This document shows, in pieces, positions 24,189 to 32,725 of a stretch of 45,040 nt of DNA. The position numbers and the translations under genes are program-made. The stretch's first letter is position 1. Each line of letters starts with the position of its first letter. The stretch spans positions 1 to 45,040 of the forward strand of contig NZ_AOIJ01000038.1 in the NCBI RefSeq assembly GCF_000337175.1, written 5' to 3'. The notes beneath the pieces are model-generated. The model made no database searches. It saw only the letters and a program-made list of their open reading frames with translations, and was not told where the DNA came from. This DNA is from Natrinema gari JCM 14663 (lineage in GTDB: Archaea > Halobacteriota > Halobacteria > Halobacteriales > Natrialbaceae).

Positions 24189-25055
24189 ATGCGATCAATC
24201 GTTCTGACCAAAGGCGTCCCGGACTTCTCCGAGGGGGCCGTCTCGTTCGACGAGGACGGTCATCTGGAGCGGGGGAAGACGCCGACAGTGATGAATCCGA
24301 ACGACGAGGTCGCGCTGCAGGCCGCGCTCCAAACGACGGTCCGCCACGGTGGCCACGTCAGCGGCATGAGCATGGGGCCGCCAGGGTACGGCGAGGTCCT
24401 ACAAGAGGCGATGGCGTCGGTCTACACCGACGACAGCTACCTGCTTTCGGACCGTGAACTCGCCGCCTCCGACACGTGGGCGACGGCGATCACGTTGAGC
24501 GCCGGCCTCGAGACGTACCAGGAGGAAGTCGCCGACATCGACCTCGTCTTTGCGGGGTTCAAGACGGCGGACGGCGAGACGGGGCAGACCGGCCCGCAGA
24601 CGTGCTGGGCGATGGAGTGGCCGATCGTCACGCACGTCATCGCCCTCGATATCGACCCGGACGAGCGGACTCTTCGTGCGAAACGACTCGTAGAGGGCGA
24701 TATCGACGAGGTCGAGACGGTCGAAGCGCCCCTGCCTTGTTTCGTCGTCACCGATCCCGAGTTCGAGCCGACCTATCGGACGGCCTCCCACCGGCTGACG
24801 CACAAGCGACTCCGGGCCGAAACCGAGGAGCGCGCGGCGAATCACGACGCCCACCTGACGACGTGGGATCACGCCGATCTGAACCTCGACCCCGACTACA
24901 TCGGACTCGACGGCTCGCCGACGATCGTCTCGTCGGTCGATCCGATCCCGAAGGCCCCGTCCGAACGCGAGGCGACGATGATCGATCCCGACGAGGACGA
25001 TATGGGCGACGTACTCGAGGAGATGCATCCCTTCGCCGCGGGGGCGGGTGATTGA
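24189..25055 (+). CDS. fixA: Electron transfer flavoprotein beta subunit (FixA/EtfB)
   Basis: A 288-residue ETF beta subunit that with EtfA carries electrons through FAD (and AMP or a second FAD). MNPNDEVALQAALQ and the signature VFAGFKTADGETGQTGPQTCWAMEWPIVTHV are typical. The tail ends in an acidic DEDDMGDVLEEMHPF. The start ATG at 24189 follows a good Shine-Dalgarno. Its stop is one base before the fixB start, so the two are coupled. It opens the fixA-fixB-fixCX operon. The FixC partner suggests delivery of electrons to quinone and possibly ferredoxin. Confidence 0.92.
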   Translation: MRSIVLTKGVPDFSEGAVSFDEDGHLERGKTPTVMNPNDEVALQAALQTTVRHGGHVSGMSMGPPGYGEVLQEAMASVYTDDSYLLSDRELAASDTWATAITLSAGLETYQEEVADIDLVFAGFKTADGETGQTGPQTCWAMEWPIVTHVIALDIDPDERTLRAKRLVEGDIDEVETVEAPLPCFVVTDPEFEPTYRTASHRLTHKRLRAETEERAANHDAHLTTWDHADLNLDPDYIGLDGSPTIVSSVDPIPKAPSEREATMIDPDEDDMGDVLEEMHPFAAGAGD

Positions 25056-25056
25056 A

Positions 25057-26646
25057 ATGACAGCGATCGATCCGGACGACCACACGGTCGACGAACTGAC
25101 TGCGGCACTCGAGACGATCGACGACGCGGACGAACTGCAGTCGGTGCTCGAGGCGGAGCGGGCCGGTCAGGACCGGGCGACGGCTCGCGAGGCGATCCAC
25201 CGGAAGCTCGAGGAGATCGCTCCCGCATCGGACGCCGAGAGCGACGCCGTCGAAGGGGACACCGAACCCGAAGGCGAAGACGAGGAGACGAAAGCTGACG
25301 TGGACGATGACGCCGAGCGCACGGACGGGGACGACGCCGAAGCCGACGACGCGGAGACCGAGCCGGGCGAGGAAGACGGGGAAGACCCGGGGGAGGACGA
25401 CGTCCTCTCCCACCCCACCCGTGACAAGCAACACGTCCGGGCGCTCGAGGACGGCGACTACGCGGACATGTGGATCTTCTGTGAGACGCAGGGCGGGGAG
25501 TTGCTCGACGTCTCGCGGGAGATGCTGGGCAAAGGCCGTGACCTGATGGATCAGTTCGAGGCGGACTACGGCGATCAGGAGGCGGTCGTCGCGTTCCTGA
25601 TGGGCGACGACTGCGAGGCCCTCGCCGAGGAGTGCATTGCCTCCGGAGCCGATGTCGCGGTCTATCACGAGGACGAGCGCCTCGAGCGGTTCCTGCACAA
25701 ACCCTACACCGAGATCGCGGCCCACATGGCTCGGGGAGAGGGGACCGTCGAGAGCACCGACTGGCGCGAGTACGACGAGCCGCGCTATATCCTGTTCCCG
25801 GCGACGAACAACGGCCGCGATCTCTCGGCGAAGGTGCAGGCCGAACTCGACTCCGGGCTCGCCTCGGACTGTTCGGACCTGTTCATCGAGGAAAGCGACG
25901 TTTCCAACCCGGTCAAGACCGGTGAACCGGGCGTCAAGAAGACCGTCGAGAAGGTGCTGCACATGAAGCGACCCGACTTCTCCGGGTTCGAGTACTCGAC
26001 GATCCTCTGTCTCGACAACCCGAACCGAGACTTCCACCCGCAGGGGTGTTCGGTCATCCCGGGCAGCTTCGACCCGATGGAGCCGGACGCCGACCGCGAC
26101 GGGCTGGTCGTCGAACACGACATGGAACTGGCCGACGACTGGTTCCGGGTCGGAATCGCCGAACACGACCGCCTCGAGGCCGGCATCGACCTCACGGGGC
26201 ACGACGTGATCGTCTGTCTCGGCCGCGGGATCGCCGACGCCCCGACCGAGGGGATGGAACTGGGTCTCGACCTCGTGGACGCGTTCGAGGACGCCGCCCT
26301 CGGCATCACGCGGGGGATCGTCACCTCCTCCTATCAGTTCGAGGGGCACGTCGAGGCGTACTCGAAGGAGGAACGACAGATCGGCGAGACCGGCCAGGTC
26401 GTCGCGCCGGACGTCTACATCGCCGCCGGCGTCTCCGGCGCGGTCCAGCACAAGGTCGGCATGGACGAGTCGGACACGATCATCGCGATCAACACCGATC
26501 CCGACGCCCGTATCAGGGACTTCAGCGATTACTTCATCCACGGGGATCTCTTCGAGGTCCTACCGCGGCTGACCGAGGCGATCGAAGCGGGCGAGACGGC
26601 CCTCGAGCCCGAGGCCGTCGCCGACGGGGGTGAGGGCGATGACTGA
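25057..26646 (+). CDS. fixB: Electron transfer flavoprotein alpha subunit (FixB/EtfA) with long acidic N-terminal extension
   Basis: The core (about residues 127-515) is a normal ETF alpha: DYADMWIFCETQGGELLDVSREML opens it, and GETGQVVAPDVYIAAGVSGAVQH with NTDPDARIRDFSDYFIHGDL is the FAD-binding signature near the C-terminus. The first about 125 residues are extra: a helical piece (VDELTAALETIDDADELQSV, with AGQDRATAREAIHRKLEEI after it) and then a very acidic linker. The ATG at 25057 follows the fixA stop by one base; a GTG at 25048 would overlap fixA. It overlaps the fixC start. The extension may bind another partner or simply reflect haloadaptation. Confidence 0.92.
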   Translation: MTAIDPDDHTVDELTAALETIDDADELQSVLEAERAGQDRATAREAIHRKLEEIAPASDAESDAVEGDTEPEGEDEETKADVDDDAERTDGDDAEADDAETEPGEEDGEDPGEDDVLSHPTRDKQHVRALEDGDYADMWIFCETQGGELLDVSREMLGKGRDLMDQFEADYGDQEAVVAFLMGDDCEALAEECIASGADVAVYHEDERLERFLHKPYTEIAAHMARGEGTVESTDWREYDEPRYILFPATNNGRDLSAKVQAELDSGLASDCSDLFIEESDVSNPVKTGEPGVKKTVEKVLHMKRPDFSGFEYSTILCLDNPNRDFHPQGCSVIPGSFDPMEPDADRDGLVVEHDMELADDWFRVGIAEHDRLEAGIDLTGHDVIVCLGRGIADAPTEGMELGLDLVDAFEDAALGITRGIVTSSYQFEGHVEAYSKEERQIGETGQVVAPDVYIAAGVSGAVQHKVGMDESDTIIAINTDPDARIRDFSDYFIHGDLFEVLPRLTEAIEAGETALEPEAVADGGEGDD

Positions 26647-28312
26647 CGACCACGAACACTACGAGGCCGTCGTCGTCGGTTGTGGACCCGGCGGGGCCGC
26701 GGCGGCCGCGCGGCTCGCCGATCACGGCGTCGAAACGCTCGTCCTGGAGCGGGGCCCCGAAGCGGGCTCGAAGAACGTCTCCGGCGGATTGGTTTACGCC
26801 GAGGAATCCGCGCCGTATACGCTCGACGACCTCTTCGACGGCTTCCGGGAGGCGGCGACCGAACGTCCCGTCACGGACTACTACATCCACAACGTGGCCG
26901 GGAACTCGGTCAAGACCTACGACCTGACTGATCTCCACGAGCACGACACTGACTGGTGTGATTCCGTGCTCCGACGTGACATGGACTCCTGGCTCGAGAC
27001 GCGGGTCCACGAGAAGACGAGCGCGACCGGCGGCGGCGTTCTGACGAACGTGCGGGTGAACGGCTTGCTCCGCGACCACGGCGAGATCGTCGGCGTCACC
27101 TGTGACGAACTCGAGCCGATCGAGGCTGACCTGATCGTCGCGGCCGACGGCGTCAACTCCGAACTCGCCCGCGACGCCGGACTGATGGACTGGGCGGAGC
27201 CCGAGGAGTGGTTCCAGGGGGTCAAGGCCGTCGTGGACATGGCTCCCGACGCGATCGATGACCGGTTCGACATCGGCCCCGAGGAGGGGGCCGCCCACCT
27301 GTTCTCGGGGGACCTCTTCGAAGATGTCCGCGGCGGCGGGTTCCTCTATACCAACGCGGACTCGCTGTCTATCGGGACCGTCTTTCACCTCGACAGTCTC
27401 GTCGAGCAATCGGCCGAACCCCACGAACTGCTCGACGCCCTGCTGACCCACCCGCTGCTCGCCGGCTGGTTCAAAAACGAGTATCACGAGCGCGAGTACG
27501 CGGCGAAGCTCGTTCCCGACTCGAAGAAGGTCGCCCACCGCCGGCCCTACCGCGACCGCCTCGTCCTCGTCGGCGACGCCGCCGGTCAGATGCAGGCCCA
27601 GGGACCGATTATCAAGGGGATGAACCACGCCGTCACCGCCGGCGCGCTCGCGGCCGACGCCTTCGCTATCACCCGCGGCACCGCCGACCCGGCGGCCGCC
27701 GGGCGGCGATACACCACACTGCTCGAGGACTCCGGCACGATGGCCAAACTCCGGCCCCGCCGGTACGATCTCGCCCGAACCGTCGGCGAGCGCGACACCG
27801 TGACCAACGCCGTCGAGCGAGTGCTCGCGTCGCCGATCGGCTCGCTCGCGGTCGGGAACCCGATCGCGGACCGCCTGCTCCAGCGAGCGTACAACTCGCC
27901 GTTTCTGGTATCGATGCTGCCGGATACGAAAACCGGCTACATCTCCCTGCCGACGCTGATCGCCGAGGAACACGGCAAGACCATCCACTGGGAAAGCGAC
28001 ATCGAACCGCCGACGCTCGAGGAGCGCATCGGCGACCTCACCTACGATACTGACGTCGGCAATCCCCACATCGAACTCAGAGACGAGTCGGCCGCGGCCA
28101 GCGGCGCGGCGGTCACCGCCTGCCCGGTCAGTGCGCGGGATTTCGGCGGCGGCTGCTACCGCTCGGAGGCGGTCACGACCAACGGGACCGAGGAAACGCT
28201 GGTCAGTCTCGACACCCAGCCCTGCGTCGAGTGTGGGACCTGTGCGATCGTCGCCGACACCGAGTGGGAACATCCCCGCGGCGGCAAAGGCGTCGAGTAT
28301 CGCGAGGGGTAG
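26639..28312 (+). CDS. fixC: FixC-type ETF-quinone oxidoreductase fused to a FixX-type ferredoxin (557 aa)
   Basis: The N-terminal part binds FAD (VVVGCGPGGAAAAARL, residues about 11-26). It continues with SGGLVYAEESAPYTL, LIVAADGVNSELARDAGL and LVLVGDAAGQMQAQGPIIKGMNHAV, as in FixC and ETF-QO. From about residue 493 the sequence becomes TACPVSARDFGGGCY, then CVECGTCAIVADTEWEHP and GGKGVEYREG. This is the FixX ferredoxin module, with four Cys (ACP and CxxCxxC) for one [4Fe-4S] cluster. In many organisms fixC and fixX are separate genes, so this is a fusion. The start ATG overlaps the fixB end. The enzyme probably passes electrons from FixAB to the quinone pool in the membrane. Confidence 0.9.
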   Translation: MTDDHEHYEAVVVGCGPGGAAAAARLADHGVETLVLERGPEAGSKNVSGGLVYAEESAPYTLDDLFDGFREAATERPVTDYYIHNVAGNSVKTYDLTDLHEHDTDWCDSVLRRDMDSWLETRVHEKTSATGGGVLTNVRVNGLLRDHGEIVGVTCDELEPIEADLIVAADGVNSELARDAGLMDWAEPEEWFQGVKAVVDMAPDAIDDRFDIGPEEGAAHLFSGDLFEDVRGGGFLYTNADSLSIGTVFHLDSLVEQSAEPHELLDALLTHPLLAGWFKNEYHEREYAAKLVPDSKKVAHRRPYRDRLVLVGDAAGQMQAQGPIIKGMNHAVTAGALAADAFAITRGTADPAAAGRRYTTLLEDSGTMAKLRPRRYDLARTVGERDTVTNAVERVLASPIGSLAVGNPIADRLLQRAYNSPFLVSMLPDTKTGYISLPTLIAEEHGKTIHWESDIEPPTLEERIGDLTYDTDVGNPHIELRDESAAASGAAVTACPVSARDFGGGCYRSEAVTTNGTEETLVSLDTQPCVECGTCAIVADTEWEHPRGGKGVEYREG

Positions 28313-28313
28313 A

Positions 28314-28715
28314 ATGAGCCGGTACGGCCCTCGCATCGCCGCACTCGCCCGCCGCGCCGAGCGCGAGCGGGCGGCGTTCGACGACCGCGGCCCCGACGAT
28401 TCGACGGACACGGACCCGGGCTCCGACAACGCCGAGATCTATCTTCGCGAGGGTGCTGGGCCGGCCATCTGGCTCTACGTCGAGGCCCGGACCGGCGGTC
28501 GCATGGTCCCGTTCACGCGATCCGAACTCGCCGCACTCGAGGACGCGATGAACCGCTGGCTCGAGTGTTATGCGCGCTGTCACGGCGTGGCCCTTGAGGC
28601 CGAGTTTACGGTCCGCGAGGCGGCCGAACTCCTGCTCGAGACGCGCAACGTCGTCGATACGGCCCAGTTGCTGACCCGCGTTCCGGAGCGACATCGGGGG
28701 ACAACCGCCGACTGA
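28314..28715 (+). CDS. Conserved-looking hypothetical protein downstream of fixC (133 aa)
   Basis: The ATG at 28314 begins one base after the fixC stop, so the gene is in the fix operon. The protein MSRYGPRIAALARRAERERA... has an Asp-rich linker at about 24-40. A globular part follows with IWLYVEARTGGRMVPFTR, LEDAMNRWLECYARCHG and EFTVREAAELLLETRNVVDTAQLLTRV. It has two cysteines and no membrane segment. I do not recognise a family. Its position suggests a link to the electron-transfer complex, but nothing in the sequence proves it. Confidence 0.65.
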   Translation: MSRYGPRIAALARRAERERAAFDDRGPDDSTDTDPGSDNAEIYLREGAGPAIWLYVEARTGGRMVPFTRSELAALEDAMNRWLECYARCHGVALEAEFTVREAAELLLETRNVVDTAQLLTRVPERHRGTTAD

Positions 28716-28856
28716 CGACCACTCCCTGTTCTCCTGAGCGACGCGACGCCAATCGGAATCCGAACCCGTCGAGAGGCTGCCTCAAACCGCCCCGTACTTG
28801 ACTCCCACGCAGTAGACGGGTATTCGACTATTCCCGTTGAGCGCAAAGTCAACTCG

Positions 28857-29471
28857 ATGGCACGAGACGATCGGTTATCCCGACGGCGAATGCTTCAGCT
28901 GACCGGTGTTGCGGCGTCGACGGCGTTCGTCGCAGGCTGTGGCGGTGGTGGCAACGGCAATGGGAACGGTAACGGCAACGGCGGCGGTAACGGCAACGGC
29001 GGCGGCGACGGGTACGAGATCGAACCCGACACGACGATCGAGTTCAGCGGTCAGACCAGCCACTGGGAAGGCCTTGCCCCGTCCGCTATCGAGGGCGAAG
29101 AGAACCCGACGCTCATCCTACAGGACGGCGAAAGCTACACGATCGGCTGGACAGAAGGCAACGGGCAGCCACACAACATGGAAATCAGGGACGAAAACGA
29201 CGAAGTGATCGGCGATCTCTCGACCGAAGTGGTGACCGAGCCGGACGACAGTCAGATGCTCGACATTACGGCGAGCAGCGAGATGTACCAGTACGTCTGT
29301 CAGCCCCACGAGGCCCAGATGCGCGGCGATCTGGAGATCGCGAGCGGCACCGGCGGTGGTGGCGGCAACGAGACCGGCGGGAACGAAACCGCCGGCAACG
29401 AAACCAGCGGGAACGAGACTAGCGGCAACGAGTCCGACGGGAACGAAAGCGGCAACGAAACGAGCGAGTGA
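28857..29471 (+). CDS. Halocyanin-like blue copper lipoprotein with glycosylation-rich tail (204 aa)
   Basis: A Tat motif (LSRRRMLQLTG) and a lipobox ending in Cys28 (FVAGC) mark an exported, membrane-anchored lipoprotein. A Gly/Asn linker follows. The cupredoxin domain spans about 53-163. The copper ligands are visible as H106 (GQPHNMEI), C148 and H151 (YVCQPHEAQM), with M155 as axial ligand. The tail (about 165-204) repeats NETxGNE and contains seven N-x-T/S sequons, so heavy N-glycosylation is likely. Such proteins carry electrons at the outer membrane face and could serve the quinone pool fed by the fix operon upstream. Confidence 0.88.
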   Translation: MARDDRLSRRRMLQLTGVAASTAFVAGCGGGGNGNGNGNGNGGGNGNGGGDGYEIEPDTTIEFSGQTSHWEGLAPSAIEGEENPTLILQDGESYTIGWTEGNGQPHNMEIRDENDEVIGDLSTEVVTEPDDSQMLDITASSEMYQYVCQPHEAQMRGDLEIASGTGGGGGNETGGNETAGNETSGNETSGNESDGNESGNETSE

Positions 29472-29510
29472 GACCGTTCGGTGTCCGGTGGGGCACCGTC
29501 CCCGACTTCC

Positions 29511-30182
29511 TCAGTAGATGAGTTCGTCGTCGTTCTCGACCATGTACAGGGTCCGCGCGGCGATGTTGACGGTGTGATCGCCGACGCGTTCCAAGTCACG
29601 GATCGTCAACAGGAGCCGCGACACGTCCTGTAGAATCTGTTCAACCTCCTCCGTCGAGGCGAGTTCGCGCTCGATGAGGTCTCGGACGACGATCTCGCTG
29701 GCCCGTTCGGCGAACTGGTCGAGTTCGTCGTCGCGGGCGGCGAGTTCGCGACAGCTGTCGGTATCCTCGGTGTCGTAGGCGAGCATCGCGTCCTCGAGCA
29801 TGTCGAGGGTCAACTCGCCCATCTCCTGGACGTCGACATCGGGGAACAGATCCCGCTTGGCGTCCATCGTGTACTCGCCGAGGTTGGTCGCCAGGTCAGC
29901 GATCCGCTCGAGGTCGGTGATGATCTTGAACGAGGCGGCGATGAACCGCAGGTCGCTCGCAACCGGCTGCTGCAGCGCGAGCAGGTCGATGCAGTCCTGT
30001 TCGAGATCGAGATACATCCGGTTGATCTCGCCGTCACCCTCGATCACTTCGCGGGCGAGAGCTTCGTCTTTCTGCTCGAGGGCGTCCATGCCCATTCGAA
30101 GCCGTTCCATGACGACCTCGCTCATGTAGAGGACGTCCTCACGGAGTTCCGTGAGCTTTTCCTGGTAGGATTGTCTGGCCAT
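29511..30182 (-). CDS. phoU: Phosphate signalling protein PhoU (first copy)
   Basis: A 223-residue all-helical protein with two PhoU repeats. Each has the metal-binding pattern E/DxxxD: MDALEQKDEALAREVIEGDGEIN and IITDLERIADLATNLGEY in repeat 1, and ELAARDDELDQ and IRDLERVGDHTVNIAARTLYM in repeat 2. PhoU restrains Pst-linked signalling when phosphate is plentiful. The ATG at 30180-30182 gives the typical MARQSYQEKLTELREDVL opening; codons further upstream are unrelated. It lies downstream of pstSCAB, separated by a membrane-protein gene (30312-30818). Confidence 0.93.
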   Translation of the reverse strand: MARQSYQEKLTELREDVLYMSEVVMERLRMGMDALEQKDEALAREVIEGDGEINRMYLDLEQDCIDLLALQQPVASDLRFIAASFKIITDLERIADLATNLGEYTMDAKRDLFPDVDVQEMGELTLDMLEDAMLAYDTEDTDSCRELAARDDELDQFAERASEIVVRDLIERELASTEEVEQILQDVSRLLLTIRDLERVGDHTVNIAARTLYMVENDDELIY

Positions 30183-30311
30183 ATTGGTTGCAACCTGCCC
30201 ATCCGCCATAAAGACTGCGTGCGATACCGCCTCTATCGCCGTCCCCACGGGCCCCGTGCTCGTCGTCTCCGACAGTCCCGATTGGCGGTTCCACCGACGG
30301 AGGGCGTTTGG

Positions 30312-30818
30312 TTATCGGAACCACTCGAGTATCGGCTTCGCCGTATATGACCCGGTTCGGGTCTCGAGGCCGTATTTCCTGCCGAGCAAGCCGCCGAGAA
30401 TGACGGTTACAGCGACCGCCGATGTCAGCGCGTTCAGGAGTAGCCAATCGAACGAAAGTCCGTACAGCGTTCGATCGAGGGGAGCAAGCAGTCGGACGCC
30501 GCCGGATAGGAAATCGAAGCCGACGTGGGAACCGAATCCGATGGCAGCGGGTCGCCACGGGCCGACGGACGAGAGGAGGGCGACCACGACGATCCCACCG
30601 AGCAGCGAGTGTGTCAGTCCCCGATGGCTCCACAGAACACCCTCGACGTAGCCGCTGTTGACCAGCGGCCGAAACACGAACGTGTCGCTATCGGGGACGG
30701 CGGCGGCGAGCGCCCCGACGAGGTATGGCTCGGGTCGTCCCGGCCGACGGAGAACCAAAATCAGTGCCAGACTGAGCAGGATGTGAACCCCGGTGGCGAC
30801 CATGGTTTTCGAGACCAT
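30312..30818 (-). CDS. YdjM/DUF457-type membrane-bound metal-dependent hydrolase (168 aa)
   Basis: A membrane protein with about four hydrophobic segments. It has the motifs of DUF457/YdjM proteins: VPDSDTF, WSHRGLTHSLLGG and GFGSHVGFDFLSGG, whose His and Asp residues could bind metal. Start choice is uncertain: ATGs at 30842, 30818 and 30803 are in frame, and I chose 30818 (MVSKTMVATGVHI). It sits between pstB and phoU, with gaps of about 150 and 130 bp, so it may have its own promoter. Substrate is unknown; a phospholipid substrate would fit a phosphate locus but is only a guess. Confidence 0.7.
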   Translation of the reverse strand: MVSKTMVATGVHILLSLALILVLRRPGRPEPYLVGALAAAVPDSDTFVFRPLVNSGYVEGVLWSHRGLTHSLLGGIVVVALLSSVGPWRPAAIGFGSHVGFDFLSGGVRLLAPLDRTLYGLSFDWLLLNALTSAVAVTVILGGLLGRKYGLETRTGSYTAKPILEWFR

Positions 30819-30965
30819 GCGATACCCGATAATAAGCGGCATGGTCAGCCAGATACAATTAGTCGCCCGCCAGAGGGTCTCGGTCGGGAGACTCCCACTC
30901 CCGCACGGGTGCGACGCGACGATGACTCGGTCGAAACCGCGACCGGACGGCACGCGACGAGCCGG

Positions 30966-31835
30966 TTATCCGAACTTACCGGTGATGTAGTCCTCGACGC
31001 GGTCGTGCTCGGGGTTCTCGAAGATTTTGTCGGTATCGTCGAACTCGACGAGTTCGCCGCCGGTCAGGAAGACCGCTGTCTTATCCGAGATGCGGGCCGC
31101 CTGTTGCATGTTGTGGGTGACGATAACGACCGTGTACTCCTCGGCCAAGTCCTCGATCAAGTCCTCGATTTTCGAGGTCGCGACCGGATCCAGCGCCGAG
31201 GCCGGTTCGTCCATCAGGATCACGTCCGGGTCCGGCGCGATCGCCCGGGCGATACAGAGGCGTTGTTGTTGCCCACCCGAGAGGTCCAGCCCGCTCGAGT
31301 CCAGTTGGTCTTCGACCTCGTCGAGCAGCGCCGCTCGCTCGAGGGCGGTGTGTACTTTCTCGTCGACGTTTTCCTGTTTCCCCTGGACTTTGAGTCCGTA
31401 GGCGACGTTGTCGCGGATCGACTTGGGGAACGGGTTCGGCGACTGGAAGACCATCCCGATCTTCCGGCGTAGGGCGACGGGATCGACGTCGTCGTCGTAG
31501 ACGTTCTTCCCGTCGAAGCACAGTTCGCCCTCGACACGAGCGCTGTCGACGAGATCGTTCATCCGGTTGATACACCGGAGGAACGTGGATTTCCCACAGC
31601 CCGACGGGCCGATGACCGCCGTGACCTGCTTTTCGGGAATTTCGATATCCACGTCGGCGAGCGCCCGCTCCTCGCCGTAGTAGACGCTCAGGTCCCGTGC
31701 CTCGAGTAGCGTTCGGTCGAACGTCGTTTCCCCGCCGGAATCGGCGGTATCGGCGAGGCCGTCGGTGCCCGGCGTCGGGGCGGTCTGGTCGTCGGTCGGT
31801 TCCGTTTCCGAGGAAGTCATCTGTTCGTTAGTCAT
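30966..31835 (-). CDS. pstB: Phosphate ABC transporter ATP-binding protein PstB (first system)
   Basis: The 289-residue ATPase of the high-affinity phosphate importer. Walker A is GPSGCGKST, the Q-loop is in [11 protein letters not shown], the ABC signature is LSGGQQQRL, and Walker B is [12 protein letters not shown], followed by the H-loop [11 protein letters not shown]. The first about 40 residues are an acidic haloarchaeal extension; ATGs at 31835 and 31820 both allow this. It starts two bases after the pstA stop, in the order pstS-pstC-pstA-pstB. Confidence 0.95.
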   Translation of the reverse strand: MTNEQMTSSETEPTDDQTAPTPGTDGLADTADSGGETTFDRTLLEARDLSVYYGEERALADVDIEIPEKQVTAVIGPSGCGKSTFLRCINRMNDLVDSARVEGELCFDGKNVYDDDVDPVALRRKIGMVFQSPNPFPKSIRDNVAYGLKVQGKQENVDEKVHTALERAALLDEVEDQLDSSGLDLSGGQQQRLCIARAIAPDPDVILMDEPASALDPVATSKIEDLIEDLAEEYTVVIVTHNMQQAARISDKTAVFLTGGELVEFDDTDKIFENPEHDRVEDYITGKFG

Positions 31836-31837
31836 TG

Positions 31838-32725
31838 TCAGGTGCGCTGTTGATACCGGTTCCGGATGACGATCGCGATCGAGTTGATCGTAAGCAAGAC
31901 GACGAGTAGCGTGACGACGCCGGCAGCGACGACGCCGTACTGGAACTCCGTCTGGGGATATGACGCCCAGTTGTAGATCTGGAGCGGCATGGCGCTGACT
32001 TTGCTGAAGAAGCTATTGGGCAGCCCGAAGACCGTCGTCGGCGCGGCGATCATGATCAGCGGTGCCGTCTCGCCGATCGCGCGGCCGAGTGCGAGGATCG
32101 TCCCGGTCATGATGCCGGGCATCGCGCGGGGCAAGACGACGTTGCGGATCGTCTGCCACTTCGTCGCGCCCATCCCGTACGACGCCTGTCGCTGGGAGTC
32201 GGGGACGGCCCGAATCGCCTCCTGTGCGGAGATGATCACGATCGGCAGGATGAGCAAGGCGATGGTAAACGCGGCCGCCAGTACGTTCCCGTAGCCGATG
32301 TTGAACAAGCCCACGAACAGGCCCAGCCCCAACAGGCCGTAGACGACCGAGGGGACCCCCGCGAGGTTCGCGATATTAAGCTGGATGAATCGCGTGAGGT
32401 AGCCGTCGTTGGCGTACTCCTCGAGGTAGACCGCGGCACCGACGCCGAGCGGGAAGGTGACGAGCGCGATCATCAGCATGATCGCGATCGAGCCGACGAG
32501 CGCGGGCAGGAACCCGGCCTCGTAGGGGTTGGGGTGTGGCGGGTTCGTGAGGAACTGCCAGTCGAGCCAGCCGACGGCGTCGACGGCGACGTTCAACAGC
32601 AACGCCGCGAGCGACACGATGCCGATCAGCGTCGCCGCGAGCGCGAGCAGGCGGAATACGACGTCTTTCGTCCGACTGACGCGCCCGAAGCCGTCGGCGG
32701 GCGTCTCTCCGGTGTCGGCCGCCAT
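31838..32725 (-). CDS. pstA: Phosphate ABC transporter permease PstA (first system)
   Basis: A 295-residue inner permease with six hydrophobic segments. The conserved EAA-type loop appears as [20 protein letters not shown] and then [38 protein letters not shown] and [12 protein letters not shown] are typical PstA features. Its length is normal, unlike the second PstA. The start overlaps the pstC stop by one base. Confidence 0.93.
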   Translation of the reverse strand: MAADTGETPADGFGRVSRTKDVVFRLLALAATLIGIVSLAALLLNVAVDAVGWLDWQFLTNPPHPNPYEAGFLPALVGSIAIMLMIALVTFPLGVGAAVYLEEYANDGYLTRFIQLNIANLAGVPSVVYGLLGLGLFVGLFNIGYGNVLAAAFTIALLILPIVIISAQEAIRAVPDSQRQASYGMGATKWQTIRNVVLPRAMPGIMTGTILALGRAIGETAPLIMIAAPTTVFGLPNSFFSKVSAMPLQIYNWASYPQTEFQYGVVAAGVVTLLVVLLTINSIAIVIRNRYQQRT

